Position numbers and translations under genes: made by a program. A stretch of DNA of 64,000 nucleotides from Pseudomonas sp. JM0905a. Its GTDB lineage: Bacteria; Pseudomonadota; Gammaproteobacteria; Pseudomonadales; Pseudomonadaceae. Shown here piece after piece: positions 11,342 to 20,018 of this stretch. The notes under the pieces are model-generated. The model had not been told where the DNA came from, searched no databases, and was given only the letters and a program-made list of their open reading frames with translations. The stretch lies in contig NZ_JACXBU010000007.1 in the NCBI RefSeq assembly GCF_014700075.1, forward strand, positions 310,001 to 374,000, read 5' to 3'. How positions within the stretch are numbered: position 1 is the first letter of the stretch; each line of letters opens with the position of its first letter.

Positions 11342-12367
11342 TTACTGCCAGAAACGCTGCTGGCTGAGACGTTCCCACCAGCTCAGCAACACACGGTCGA
11401 TGGCCACGCTGGCCGCCAGGCCGACGCGCTCCTGCAGGCTCTTGCGAGCGGCATAGTGCAGATGGAACAGCTCGGCGTCCTTGGCACGCGCGGCGAGGTA
11501 CTCGTCGCTGGTACGCAGTTCATCCACCAGCTTCTTTTCCAGTGCGGCCGTGCCCAGCCAGACTTCGCCCGTGGCGATCTCAGCCATGTCCAGCTGCGAG
11601 CGATAACGACCGACGAACCCCTTGAACAGCTCATGGGTGGCTTCCAGGTCTTCCTGGAACTTCTGCCGGCCCTTGTCGGTGTTCTCGCCGAATACGGTGA
11701 GGGTGCGTTTGTACTCGCCGGCGGTGAGCACTTCGAAATCGATATCGTGCTTCTTCAACAGACGATGCACGTTGGGTAGCTGGGCCACGACGCCGATGGA
11801 GCCGATGATGGAAAACGGCGCGGCGAGAATCTTGTCGCCGATGCACGCCATCATGTAGCCGCCGCTGGCCGCCACCTTGTCCACGCAAACGGTGAGCGGC
11901 ACGCCGGCATCGCGAATGCGCGCCAGCTGCGAAGACGCCAGGCCGTAGCTGTGCACCATGCCGCCACCACTTTCCAGACGCACTACCACTTCGTCCTTGT
12001 CCGTGGCCATGGACAACAGCGCGGTCACTTCATGGCGCAGGTGATCGGTGGCCGACGCCTTGATGTCGCCATCGAAATCCAGTACGAACACCCGCGGCTT
12101 GTGCTTGCCCGCTTTCTTCGTCTGCTTCGCCGCCTTGGCCTCGGCCTTGCGCACAGCCTTCAGCTGAGCCTTGTCCAGCACCGAATGCTCCAGGCGCTCG
12201 CGCAGGCCCTTGTAAAAATCGTTGAGCTTGCGTACATCAAGATGGCCGCTGGCGACGCGGCGATTGCGCCCACGCAGTGCGGCAATGGCTACCAGCACCA
12301 CCAGGATGGCCACCAGCACGGTGACGGTCCTGGCCAGAAAGCCTGCGTAATCGGCAAAGAACTCCAC
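11342..12367 (-). CDS. sohB: SohB-type inner-membrane serine protease (S49)
   Basis: A 341-aa signal-peptide-peptidase-like protease. A membrane anchor covers residues 12-31, a charged Lys/Ala-rich stretch follows (about 62-90), then the S49 catalytic domain. The Ser-Lys dyad is S168 (VAASGGYM) and K220 (GEYKRTLT). The open frame extends upstream, but the GTG at 12367 follows AAGGGGGA at good spacing and gives the family N-terminus MEFFADYAGF. It is divergent from the histidine phosphatase gene. The physiological substrate is not known. Confidence 0.92.
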   Translation of the reverse strand: MEFFADYAGFLARTVTVLVAILVVLVAIAALRGRNRRVASGHLDVRKLNDFYKGLRERLEHSVLDKAQLKAVRKAEAKAAKQTKKAGKHKPRVFVLDFDGDIKASATDHLRHEVTALLSMATDKDEVVVRLESGGGMVHSYGLASSQLARIRDAGVPLTVCVDKVAASGGYMMACIGDKILAAPFSIIGSIGVVAQLPNVHRLLKKHDIDFEVLTAGEYKRTLTVFGENTDKGRQKFQEDLEATHELFKGFVGRYRSQLDMAEIATGEVWLGTAALEKKLVDELRTSDEYLAARAKDAELFHLHYAARKSLQERVGLAASVAIDRVLLSWWERLSQQRFWQ

Positions 12368-12493
12368 TTGTATCCCCCTTGTAATCCCTCCTGGCGCCAG
12401 CCTTTCGGTGGCGCAGCGACCCGCAAGCATAACGGCGCCACCCCCGACTCGCCAGCGACTGGAAACGTCTTCATAAACAGTGGGAATGCATTC

Positions 12494-12543
12494 AAACAAG
12501 CGTATGTTTTTTCGTTGACAGGCCCCTGGCTTCCCCATACCCT
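12494..12543 (+). promoter_or_regulatory. Promoter with operator-like palindrome before histidine phosphatase gene
   Basis: A perfect -35 (TTGACA, 12515-12520) sits 17 bp from a weaker -10 (TACCCT, 12538-12543). Immediately upstream, AAACA-agcgta-TGTTT (12494-12509) is an inverted repeat of TetR-operator style. The first gene starts at 12577. Confidence 0.5.
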
Positions 12544-12576
12544 CGCGAAACTTTCAACCTCACGGGACGCCAGTAC

Positions 12577-13287
12577 GTGGGCAGCATCTACCTGATTCGA
12601 CATGGCCAGGCTTCTTTCGGTGCCGATGACTACGATGTGCTCTCGCCCATCGGAATCCGCCAGGCCGAAGTGCTGGGCGCCCACCTCGCCCAACTGGGCC
12701 TGCGCCTCGATCGCTGCTACAGCGGTGACCTGCGCCGCCAGCAACACACCGCACAGGCCGCACTGGCGCAGTTCGACGCCGCCGGCCTCGGCGCTCCCGC
12801 GATCCAGATCGATCCGGCCTTCAACGAATTCGACGCAGACGCGGTGATCCGCGCCCTGCTCCCAGACCTGCTCACCGAAGAGCCCGAAGCCCTGCACGTG
12901 CTGCGCAACGGCGCGCAGAATCGCGCCGAGTTCCAGCGCCTGTTCTCCAAGTTGGTGCTGCGCTGGGTATCGGGTGAACACGACAAGCCCGACCTGCAGA
13001 GCTGGAAGGACTTCGTCGAGCAGGTTCGCGGCGGCCTGGAGCGCATCCTGGCCGAAGCGGACAGCAAGCAGAACATCGCCGTGTTCACCTCCGGCGGCAC
13101 CATCACCGCCCTGCTCCACCTGGTGACCGGCATTCCGGCCGAAAGTGCCTTCGGCCTCAACTGGCAGATCGTCAACACCTCGCTCAACCGCCTGAAGTTC
13201 CGTGGCAGCGAGGTGACCCTGGCTTCCTTCAACAGTCATGTGCATCTGGAACTGTTGAAGGCGCCGGAGCTCATCACCTATCGCTGA
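12577..13287 (+). CDS. Histidine phosphatase family protein
   Basis: A 236-aa branch-1 phosphatase of the phosphoglycerate-mutase superfamily. The catalytic RHG is at residues 8-10 (LIRHGQASFG). The second conserved region with its acidic residue (FNEFDAD) is near 87-93, and the late histidine-site region FTSGGTITALLH is near 170. A GTG start fits the RHG position. It leads a run of genes linked to acyl-CoA metabolism (SCP2, phosphotransferase, SDR). The substrate is unknown, and small phosphorylated metabolites are as plausible as a protein. Confidence 0.85.
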   Translation: MGSIYLIRHGQASFGADDYDVLSPIGIRQAEVLGAHLAQLGLRLDRCYSGDLRRQQHTAQAALAQFDAAGLGAPAIQIDPAFNEFDADAVIRALLPDLLTEEPEALHVLRNGAQNRAEFQRLFSKLVLRWVSGEHDKPDLQSWKDFVEQVRGGLERILAEADSKQNIAVFTSGGTITALLHLVTGIPAESAFGLNWQIVNTSLNRLKFRGSEVTLASFNSHVHLELLKAPELITYR

Positions 13288-13346
13288 GCCCGGCCTACTG
13301 CGGCTGGACAGGCCGCCGGATAAAACCCTAGAAAAAGGAAAACACC

Positions 13347-13661
13347 ATGACCAACGTTGCTGACATCGTCAAAACCATGCAGTCCAAGTTCAACGCCGGT
13401 GCCGCCGCTGGCCTGGACCTGGTATTCCAGTTCAACATCGAAGACGGCGACAACCACTACCTGGTGGTGAAGGACGGTACCTGCGACGTACAGCAGGGCG
13501 ACTCCGCGAACCCGAACGTCACCCTGATCATGGACAGCGCCACCCTGGTTGGCATCATGACCGGCGAAACCGACGGCATGCAGGCTTTCATGGCCGGCAA
13601 GCTGCGCGCCGAAGGCGACATGATGCTGGCGATGAAGCTCGGCGAACTGTTCCCGGTCTAA
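13347..13661 (+). CDS. SCP2 sterol-carrier domain protein
   Basis: A 104-aa single-domain SCP2 protein, a small alpha/beta fold that binds lipids or acyl-CoA in a hydrophobic tunnel. The typical NPNVTLIMDSATLVGIMTGE core and MAGKLRAEGDMMLAMKLGEL helix are present. It has no signal, so it is cytosolic. It has a good AAAAAGGAAA ribosome site and a T-rich terminator directly after. Stand-alone SCP2 proteins in pseudomonads are often next to acyl-CoA genes; a lipid shuttle role is inferred. Confidence 0.9.
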   Translation: MTNVADIVKTMQSKFNAGAAAGLDLVFQFNIEDGDNHYLVVKDGTCDVQQGDSANPNVTLIMDSATLVGIMTGETDGMQAFMAGKLRAEGDMMLAMKLGELFPV

Positions 13662-13688
13662 GCTTGACGCTGAGATCCAGAACGAAGA

Positions 13689-13717
13689 ACCGGAGTCCCA
13701 GGGCTCCGGTTTTTTTT
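13689..13717 (+). terminator. Terminator after the SCP2 gene
   Basis: ACCGGAG, an 8-nt loop, CTCCGGT and eight T residues form a classic intrinsic terminator. Confidence 0.9.
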
Positions 13718-13741
13718 CGCCCAATGCATGCAGTGCGGGCG

Positions 13742-13824
13742 AATCAGGCAGCCTGATTGTGCTGCAACACCTTTGTCTATAACGGCTCGTTCAGCTTGTG
13801 ACGCCCCCAAGGCGGCATTAGATT
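13742..13824 (+). promoter_or_regulatory. Promoter of the phosphotransferase-SDR operon
   Basis: TTGTGA (13796-13801) and TAGATT (13819-13824) are spaced by 17 bp, 43 bp before the ATG. Upstream, AATCAGG-cag-CCTGATT (13742-13758) is a perfect inverted repeat that could be an operator. Both are read from sequence; neither is tested. Confidence 0.45.
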
Positions 13825-13867
13825 AGCGAATAGTCTCGGGCACCCATCATAAACAGAAGGGATAAGC

Positions 13868-14938
13868 ATGACGCTTACTGATCAGTCCACCCGCATCCGC
13901 GAAGGCGAAGAGCTCGACGCCGTCGTTATCGACCAGTACCTCAAGGCCAACATTCCGGGCCTGGACGGTACGCCGCGCATCAGCCAGTTCCCCGGCGGTG
14001 CGTCCAACCTGACCTACCTGCTGGAATACCCCAATCGGGAATTCGTGCTGCGCCGCCCGCCCTTTGGCCACAAGGCCAAGTCCGCCCACGACATGGGCCG
14101 CGAGTTCCGCATCCTCAACCAGCTCAACGCCGGCTTCCCCTACTGCCCGAAAGCCCACGTGCACTGCACTGACGAGTCGGTGCTTGGCGCTGAGTTCTAC
14201 GTGATGGATCGGGTCAAGGGCGTGATCCTGCGAGCCGACCTGCCGGCCGACCTGTCGCTCGACGAGAGCCAGGCCCGTGAACTGTGCCTGAGCTTCATCG
14301 ACAAGCTGGTAGAGCTGCACAACGTCGACTACAACGCCTGCGGCCTGGGCGACCTGGGCAAGCCGGAAGGCTACGTGCAGCGCCAGATCACCGGCTGGAG
14401 CGACCGCTACGCGAAGGCCCTGACTCCGGACGCGCCGACCTGGGAACCGGTCAAGGCCTGGCTCAAGGACAAGATGCCCGCCGACCACCACAAGCCGGCC
14501 ATCGTCCATAACGACTACCGCTTCGACAACGTCATCCTCGACCCGGCCAACCCGATGAAGATCATCGGCGTGCTGGACTGGGAGCTCACCACTATCGGCG
14601 ATCCGCTGATGGACCTGGGTAACACACTCGCCTACTGGATCGAGGCGAAGGACCCGGCACCGGTGCAACTGATGCGCCGCCAGCCGAGCCACCTGCCAGG
14701 CATGCTCACCCGCCAGGAGTTCGCCGACTACTACGCCGAACGCGCCGGCCTGCCGCCTATCACCAACCTCGACTTCTACTACACCTACGGCCTGTTCCGC
14801 CTGGCCGGCATCGTGCAGCAGATCTACTACCGCTATTTCCACGGACAGACCCAGGACAAGCGCTTCGCCCAGTTCATCCACATGAACAAGCTGCTGGAGC
14901 AGATGAGCCTGCAGGTCATCAACCAATCACGGCTGTAA
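13868..14938 (+). CDS. APH-family phosphotransferase (ACAD10/11-like)
   Basis: A 356-aa aminoglycoside-phosphotransferase-fold kinase of the group found with acyl-CoA dehydrogenases. The N-terminal nucleotide loop is FPGGASNLTYLL. The catalytic loop HNDYRFDN begins at H214 with D216, and the metal-binding segment is DWELTTIGDPLMDLG. This group, related to human ACAD10/11 kinase domains, probably phosphorylates hydroxy-acyl-CoA rather than antibiotics. An SDR gene follows by 25 bp, so the two form an operon. Antibiotic resistance should not be inferred. Confidence 0.88.
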   Translation: MTLTDQSTRIREGEELDAVVIDQYLKANIPGLDGTPRISQFPGGASNLTYLLEYPNREFVLRRPPFGHKAKSAHDMGREFRILNQLNAGFPYCPKAHVHCTDESVLGAEFYVMDRVKGVILRADLPADLSLDESQARELCLSFIDKLVELHNVDYNACGLGDLGKPEGYVQRQITGWSDRYAKALTPDAPTWEPVKAWLKDKMPADHHKPAIVHNDYRFDNVILDPANPMKIIGVLDWELTTIGDPLMDLGNTLAYWIEAKDPAPVQLMRRQPSHLPGMLTRQEFADYYAERAGLPPITNLDFYYTYGLFRLAGIVQQIYYRYFHGQTQDKRFAQFIHMNKLLEQMSLQVINQSRL

Positions 14939-14963
14939 ACCGGCTTACAACAAGGGGAATCCC

Positions 14964-15731
14964 ATGTCCAAGACCAACCTGTTCGACCTCGACGGCAAGA
15001 TTGCTTTCGTCTCCGGCGCCAGCCGCGGTATCGGTGAAGCCATCGCCAAGCTGCTGGCCCAGCAAGGCGCCCACGTAATCGTCTCCAGCCGCAAGATCGA
15101 GGGCTGCCAGGCCGTCGCCGACGCCATCATCGCTGAAGGTGGCAAGGCCACCGCCATCGCTTGCCACATCGGTGAAATGGAGCAGATCCAGAGCGTCTTC
15201 GCCGAGATCCGCGAGAAGTTCGGCCGCCTTGACATCCTGGTCAACAACGCCGCCACCAACCCGCAGTTCTGCAACGTGCTGGACACCGACCTCTCGGCCT
15301 TCCAGAAGACAGTCGACGTCAACATCCGCGGCTACTACTTCATGTCCATCGAAGGCGGCAAGCTGATGAAGCAGAATGGTGGCGGCAGCATCATCAACGT
15401 CGCCTCCATCAACGGCGTATCCCCGGGCGAGTTCCAGGGCATCTACTCGGTGACCAAGGCTGCCGTGATCAGCATGACCAAGGTCTTCGCCAAGGAATGC
15501 GCCCAATTCGGCATTCGCTGCAACGCCCTGCTCCCGGGCCTGACCGACACCAAGTTCGCCTCGGCCCTGGTGAAGAACGATGCCATCCGCGAAGTCGCCC
15601 TGCAGCGCATCCCGCTGAAGCGCGTGGCGGACCCGAGCGAAATGGCCGGCGCCGTGCTGTATCTGGCCAGCGCTGCCTCCAGCTACACCACCGGCGTTGC
15701 CCTCAACGTCGACGGCGGCTTCCTCTCCTGA
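14964..15731 (+). CDS. Classical SDR oxidoreductase
   Basis: A 255-aa NAD(P)-dependent short-chain dehydrogenase. The cofactor motif GASRGIG begins at G18, NNAAT is near residue 94, and the catalytic triad is S148, Y161 and K165. An acidic residue after beta-2 is absent (SSRK instead), which favours NADPH. It is cotranscribed with the phosphotransferase. A role in hydroxyacyl-CoA or fatty-acid conversion is inferred from the neighbours. It is preceded by a CAAGGGGAA ribosome site and followed by a strong hairpin. Confidence 0.92.
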   Translation: MSKTNLFDLDGKIAFVSGASRGIGEAIAKLLAQQGAHVIVSSRKIEGCQAVADAIIAEGGKATAIACHIGEMEQIQSVFAEIREKFGRLDILVNNAATNPQFCNVLDTDLSAFQKTVDVNIRGYYFMSIEGGKLMKQNGGGSIINVASINGVSPGEFQGIYSVTKAAVISMTKVFAKECAQFGIRCNALLPGLTDTKFASALVKNDAIREVALQRIPLKRVADPSEMAGAVLYLASAASSYTTGVALNVDGGFLS

Positions 15732-15742
15732 GGATCACGCCC

Positions 15743-15776
15743 ATGAAAAAGGGAGTCTGATGGCTCCCTTTTTCAT
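15743..15776. terminator. Symmetric terminator after the SDR gene
   Basis: ATGAAAAAGGGAG and its exact complement flank an 8-nt loop, giving a 13-bp perfect stem with an A tract and a T tract. It can act in both directions. Confidence 0.85.
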
Positions 15777-15786
15777 GCCTGCCGCT

Positions 15787-15826
15787 TCTGCGGGAGCGCA
15801 CCCATTCGCGAATGAATGCCCCCACA
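15787..15826. repeat. REP-like palindromic element
   Basis: The element contains TGCGGGAGCG and a later CCCCCACAG, around the perfect 12-bp palindrome CATTCGCGAATG (15803-15814). The GGGAGCG plus TTCGCG pattern resembles Pseudomonas REP sequences. It fills part of the 230-bp gap after the SDR gene. Confidence 0.55.
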
Positions 15827-15860
15827 GCACGCCGACGCCCAAGGATAGGCTTCAGTCGCA

Positions 15861-15895
15861 GGGTGGACCACGCTTCACCGGTCCAACATTCGTGG
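15861..15895. repeat. Dispersed repeat, copy 2
   Basis: Contains GGGTGGA, a TGGACC/GGTCCA inverted pair, and TCCAACATTCGTGG. The first and last words recur at 4367-4410. No coding frame is visible here. Confidence 0.4.
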
Positions 15896-15964
15896 CCCGG
15901 CATAGCGCCGCTGGGGGATGAAAAAGCGCCATCCACCTAAAGGGCTATGGCCGCTGTCCTGGAG

Positions 15965-16615
15965 TCAGCGCCAGTCCTTCAACGCTTCCTTGGCCACCGG
16001 GTTCAGCGGCTGAGCCAGCAGGCCGGTGGGTGACAGGCTCACCGAATAGACCGCGCCATCAGCCATGGGCAGATAGGTCACCCGCTGCGCCTCGGGCACG
16101 AAGAGGAAGAAGTCACGCTGGGCCATACGTAGCCAGCGCCAGAAGTCGACGCCGTAGAGGCTACCCGCCAGTTGCGCGCGTGGATGCTGCGCCAGGTTCT
16201 GCTGTTCGATGGCGAGGAAGCGGCCCGACAGACGCTCCAGGCGATAGCCCGGTTGCAGACCCAGCAGGTTGCCCAGTCCTTTCCACTTGAACAGCCGCAC
16301 ATCCAGTTGCCAGAGGTCGCCATCCAGCAACACCTCACGCTCGATGGCCCCTTCCAGCAAGGTGACCTCATAGCTCTGCGGCCCCAGGGACTTGAAGCTC
16401 AGGGTCACCAGCGGCTTGTCTTCGGGAAGCGCGTCATAGCTCCATAGGTCCCGGGCGATCAGTGCAACCAGCAGCGCCAGGGCCAGGAAAGCGAGGCCGC
16501 AGGTGCCACGAAGCCAGCCGAGAAACCAGCTGCGATCGAAGAGGATGCGTCCGGCTACGACCGCGACCAACACTGCCAGCAGGGCGGCTGCCCAGGCCAG
16601 GCCGTCATACTGCAT
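15965..16615 (-). CDS. Conserved inner-membrane protein of unknown function
   Basis: A 216-aa protein with two N-terminal membrane helices (about residues 8-25 and 36-57) and a beta-rich C-terminal domain that probably lies in the periplasm. Two ATGs are possible. The one at 16615 has AAGGA at proper spacing, whereas 16624 would touch it. The family is common in Pseudomonas and sometimes labelled a multidrug transporter, but nothing in the sequence supports transport: it has too few helices. It is divergent from the TSUP gene. Confidence 0.75.
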   Translation of the reverse strand: MQYDGLAWAAALLAVLVAVVAGRILFDRSWFLGWLRGTCGLAFLALALLVALIARDLWSYDALPEDKPLVTLSFKSLGPQSYEVTLLEGAIEREVLLDGDLWQLDVRLFKWKGLGNLLGLQPGYRLERLSGRFLAIEQQNLAQHPRAQLAGSLYGVDFWRWLRMAQRDFFLFVPEAQRVTYLPMADGAVYSVSLSPTGLLAQPLNPVAKEALKDWR

Positions 16616-16715
16616 GGAGCCCATTCCTTATGCTTGAAAATGCCGGCATTATGCGCAACTCCCCCCGCCGCAGCCACAAGCCACGCGGCAGTTGTAGACA
16701 CGGACCTCGTTTTCC

Positions 16716-17495
16716 ATGCCAATCCCCTTCGAGTTGGCGGTCGATCCCGCCACCCTGGCGATTCTCGCCGCTGTTGCCTTCCTTGCTGGATTCATCGACG
16801 CCATCGCCGGCGGCGGCGGCCTGTTGACCATCCCCGCCCTGCTCACTGCCGGCCTGCCCCCTCACCTGGTGCTGGGCACCAACAAGCTCTGCGCCACCTT
16901 CGGCTCAGCCACTGCCAGCTATACCTTCTACCGCCGCAAGTTGTTCGACCCGTCGAAATGGCGCAATGCGCTGATCGCCACCGCCATCGGCGCGGCCCTG
17001 GGCGCGGTGATTGCCCACTGGCTGCCCGCCGCCTGGCTCAACCAGATGCTGCCGGTGGTGGTTTTCGGTTGTGGGCTCTACCTGCTGTTCGGCAAGACGC
17101 CGGATGTCCAGCATCATGAGGACGCGCCCATCGCGCGTCGCCGCCAGTGGCCGCAGGGGCTTGGCCTCGGTTTCTACGACGGTGTCGCCGGCCCCGGCAC
17201 AGGCGCGTTCTGGACGGTCAGCAGCCTGCTGCTCTATCCCCTGGACCTGGTCCGTGCCAGCGGCGTTGCCCGCAGCATGAACTTCGTCAGCAACGCCTTG
17301 GCGCTGGTGGTCTTCATCGCCGCCGGCCAGGTGGCCTGGGCACTGGGAATCAGCATGGGCATCGCGCTGATGGCAGGCGCCTTCCTCGGCGCGCGCACCG
17401 CCATCAAGGGCGGTGCCAAGTTCATCCGCCCCGTGTTCATCATGGTGGTATTGGCGCTGACCGCGCGCCTAGTGTGGCAGCACTGGATCGGCTAA
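16716..17495 (+). CDS. yfcA: TSUP (TauE/SafE, YfcA-type) membrane transporter
   Basis: A 259-aa polytopic protein of the TSUP family, predicted to have 7-8 membrane helices. The repeat motifs [22 protein letters not shown] (in two halves: [10 protein letters not shown] near residue 27 and [10 protein letters not shown] near 155) are characteristic. Family members export sulfite, sulfoacetate or similar organic anions, and the substrate here is unknown. Its 3' end overlaps the convergent nudC by 27 bp. Confidence 0.88.
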   Translation: MPIPFELAVDPATLAILAAVAFLAGFIDAIAGGGGLLTIPALLTAGLPPHLVLGTNKLCATFGSATASYTFYRRKLFDPSKWRNALIATAIGAALGAVIAHWLPAAWLNQMLPVVVFGCGLYLLFGKTPDVQHHEDAPIARRRQWPQGLGLGFYDGVAGPGTGAFWTVSSLLLYPLDLVRASGVARSMNFVSNALALVVFIAAGQVAWALGISMGIALMAGAFLGARTAIKGGAKFIRPVFIMVVLALTARLVWQHWIG

Positions 17496-18302
17496 GCCGA
17501 GACGCCGCGCCACATAGAGGTCGATGAGGTAACGCGCGATGGAGCGCTGTGCCGGCAAGGGCGGCAGCGCATCCACCGGGAACCAGCGGGCGTCTTCGAT
17601 CTCGCCCGGTTGCGGCACGATGTCCCCACTGCGGTACTCGGCATGGAAGCCAAGCATCAGCGAATGTGGGAATGGCCAATTCTGGCTGCCGATGTACTGG
17701 ATGTTGCCGATTTCCACGCCCACTTCTTCCCGCACCTCGCGAGCCACGCAGTCTTCCACCGACTCACCCGGCTCGACGAAGCCGGCCAGGGTGCTGTAGA
17801 CGCCGCTCACGAAGCGCGGCGAGCGCGCCAGCAACAGCTCGTCGCCACGACTGACCAGCACAATCATGCTCGGCGACAGGCGCGGATAGTGGTGGACTTC
17901 GCAGCTCGGGCAACGCATCGCACGCTCACCCGCAACCCGCTCCATGCGCTGCCCGCAGCTGCCGCAGAAGCGGTGCTGGTCAGCCCAGGTGCCGATCTGG
18001 CTGGCATAGCCGAGCATGCGGAAGATATCGGGATCGCCCTGCAGCATGACCTGGCGCAACCCCTGCCAGTAGCAGCCGTCCACCGCAGCAGGATGGGCCA
18101 GCTCCAGCAGGTAGATCGGGTCACCGTCGAAATGGCCGATGCCATGCTCGGCCAGCACCGGCAGCTCCTGGCGCTTCAACCACTCACGGGGAAAGAGAAC
18201 GCCGTTGCTGTCGGAGAGGAACTGCTGGCGGCAATGGGCCACGACCCAGCCGCCGGGTGTTGAGGCATCCAGCAGCCCCGACTGCCAACGATCACCGGCC
18301 AT
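17469..18302 (-). CDS. nudC: NudC NAD(H) pyrophosphatase / RNA deNADding enzyme
   Basis: Hydrolyses NADH to NMNH and AMP, and removes NAD caps from RNA. The 277-aa protein has a zinc ribbon with C113, C116, C131 and C134, then the Nudix box at about 174-196 ([11 protein letters not shown]...REEVG). The SQNWPFPHS substrate motif is downstream. ATG 18302 begins 1 bp after the fimL stop, so translation is coupled to fimL; the frame also runs upstream into fimL. It overlaps the convergent yfcA tail. Confidence 0.95.
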   Translation of the reverse strand: MAGDRWQSGLLDASTPGGWVVAHCRQQFLSDSNGVLFPREWLKRQELPVLAEHGIGHFDGDPIYLLELAHPAAVDGCYWQGLRQVMLQGDPDIFRMLGYASQIGTWADQHRFCGSCGQRMERVAGERAMRCPSCEVHHYPRLSPSMIVLVSRGDELLLARSPRFVSGVYSTLAGFVEPGESVEDCVAREVREEVGVEIGNIQYIGSQNWPFPHSLMLGFHAEYRSGDIVPQPGEIEDARWFPVDALPPLPAQRSIARYLIDLYVARRLGLADPVLPH

Positions 18303-18303
18303 C

Positions 18304-19980
18304 TCAGGCTGCCACCGGCAGGCCCAGGGCCCGCACGCTATTGGCCGCCAGGTCGAGCACGTCGGCCTGGAATCCACGACGCATGCCGGCGCCGCCTTCG
18401 AGGTAGTACTCGAGGCTGGTCAAGGCATCGGCCAGGGTTTCCAGCATCTGCTCCGACGGCATCGCCGACGTTTCCAGCATCTGCTGCTGGATGTACTCGC
18501 CACAGGCACCCACCAGGGCCGCCGCGCGTTCCTGGCCGAGGAACCAGAGCCCACCGCGAACGGCTTGCAAGCTCACCGGCACGTTGGCCAGGTGCGGTTT
18601 TTCGCCGTTGGACTCCAGATAGGCAGTGATGGCGCGCTTGGCCAGTGCCAGACCGGCCTGGGCTTCGTCGAGCACCACGATGCGCGCTTCAGCCAACTGG
18701 TGGTTGGCGAAGGATTCCGCCTCATGGCCCGGCTCGACCGGCTGGCGCACACCACGGCGCTCGCCGCTGTCCAGGCCGGCCACCATGCCCTCTACGTAGA
18801 GCACGGCATCGGCCAGTTTCAGCAACTCGTTGGCGTCCACCGGTGAGCCTGCGCTCCAGGCAGCGACCAGCGGCAACTGCACCTGCAGGGCATTGCCGGG
18901 AGAATTCAGCCCGACCATGACCAGGGTCTTGGCCAGCTTGCCCAGCAGGGCATGAAGACTCCCGAAGGACTCACTGGGCGCGGTACCGCGCTCGATGAGG
19001 TCGATCATGTCCTTGACGCTGTTCAGCTCCTCGAAGATGGCCGAGGACAGCGAGCGCATCACCGACTGACCGGGGCCGGACAGGCGCTGGTATTCCTGCT
19101 CCAGGAGCTGGTCGGTGAACGGCAGCGCGGTCATCCCGAAGACTTCGCGCAGCTCGCGGGAACGCGGCCCCTGGCTATCGGCCAGGGCCACCAGGTAAAG
19201 GAGTTCTTTCTGCAGGCTGCGCGGCGCCTCGTAGACGGCATTGCCCAGCAGCAGTTTGAGTTCACGGTCCACGCGGGAGAACAGCTGCTTGCGCGACTTG
19301 CGAGCGAGCAATTGGCCATCCAACTGCGCCTCGATGGCTGCGGCACCGATCCAGGCCAGGCGTCCGCGGGGCTGATCGGCGTACAGGCGCTCGATGCCGC
19401 CCAGGGCTCGCTCCATCGTACGCAGCGCACTCGGCACCTTCTGACCGCGCAGGAATCCGAGCAGGCCCTGTTGGTACGCCTGGCGGAAACGCCGCCCCAG
19501 CGCTTCGGCATCGACGCCTTCCGGCAGGCCGGGCACCACAGTCTGGCGCGACTGATCCAGGCGCACACTAAAGAAATAGCTCTCCGGCAGCGGTGGCTGA
19601 CCGCCAGCCTGGCGCAGGTCGTTGATGGCCGGCAGCAGCAGCTCGGGCATCTCCTGTCGATGCACGTCGAGGTTTTCCAGGTAGCGGCGCAGCACGTGCA
19701 GTGCATTGCTCAAGGCCGCCAGTTGGACATCGCGCTCCTCGCCGGCGCCGGCGGGGATGTCGGTGGCCTGGTCGAGCAACTCCTGGGCCAGCAATTCGGC
19801 GCCGGTCAGCTCGATCAGATTGAGCGTGCCACGCACCTGATGCATGGCCTCCACTGCCTGCTGCAGCAGGCTGCCGTTCTGGCGCTCGGCAATGAAGTGC
19901 TCGAGGCTCTGTTCCGCCTGTTCCATGGTGGCGAACAGTTCATCGCGCACGAGACCCAGCGAAGTGACTCCAGTGACCAT
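18304..19980 (-). CDS. fimL: FimL, type IV pilus / cAMP signalling regulator
   Basis: A 558-aa cytosolic protein similar to the N-terminal part of the chemotaxis kinase ChpA. In P. aeruginosa FimL raises cAMP through CyaB and promotes twitching and virulence-gene expression. Two HPt-like helices are visible. The one near residue 47 reads [13 protein letters not shown] and keeps a histidine at the usual phosphate site. The late one reads [12 protein letters not shown] with glutamine there. No kinase or receiver domain is present. It is in an operon between the ECH1-like gene and nudC. Confidence 0.93.
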   Translation of the reverse strand: MVTGVTSLGLVRDELFATMEQAEQSLEHFIAERQNGSLLQQAVEAMHQVRGTLNLIELTGAELLAQELLDQATDIPAGAGEERDVQLAALSNALHVLRRYLENLDVHRQEMPELLLPAINDLRQAGGQPPLPESYFFSVRLDQSRQTVVPGLPEGVDAEALGRRFRQAYQQGLLGFLRGQKVPSALRTMERALGGIERLYADQPRGRLAWIGAAAIEAQLDGQLLARKSRKQLFSRVDRELKLLLGNAVYEAPRSLQKELLYLVALADSQGPRSRELREVFGMTALPFTDQLLEQEYQRLSGPGQSVMRSLSSAIFEELNSVKDMIDLIERGTAPSESFGSLHALLGKLAKTLVMVGLNSPGNALQVQLPLVAAWSAGSPVDANELLKLADAVLYVEGMVAGLDSGERRGVRQPVEPGHEAESFANHQLAEARIVVLDEAQAGLALAKRAITAYLESNGEKPHLANVPVSLQAVRGGLWFLGQERAAALVGACGEYIQQQMLETSAMPSEQMLETLADALTSLEYYLEGGAGMRRGFQADVLDLAANSVRALGLPVAA

Positions 19981-20018
19981 GCCTCAGTGCGCCTCCCGCG
20001 CGAGTGTGCGGTACCGCA

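Noticed and set aside
13868-14938. Aminoglycoside resistance kinase
   Set aside because: The fold is shared, but the neighbours (SDR, SCP2) and the ACAD10/11-like motifs point to acyl-CoA metabolism.
15965-16615. Multidrug efflux transporter
   Set aside because: Only two membrane helices are present, with no transporter motif.
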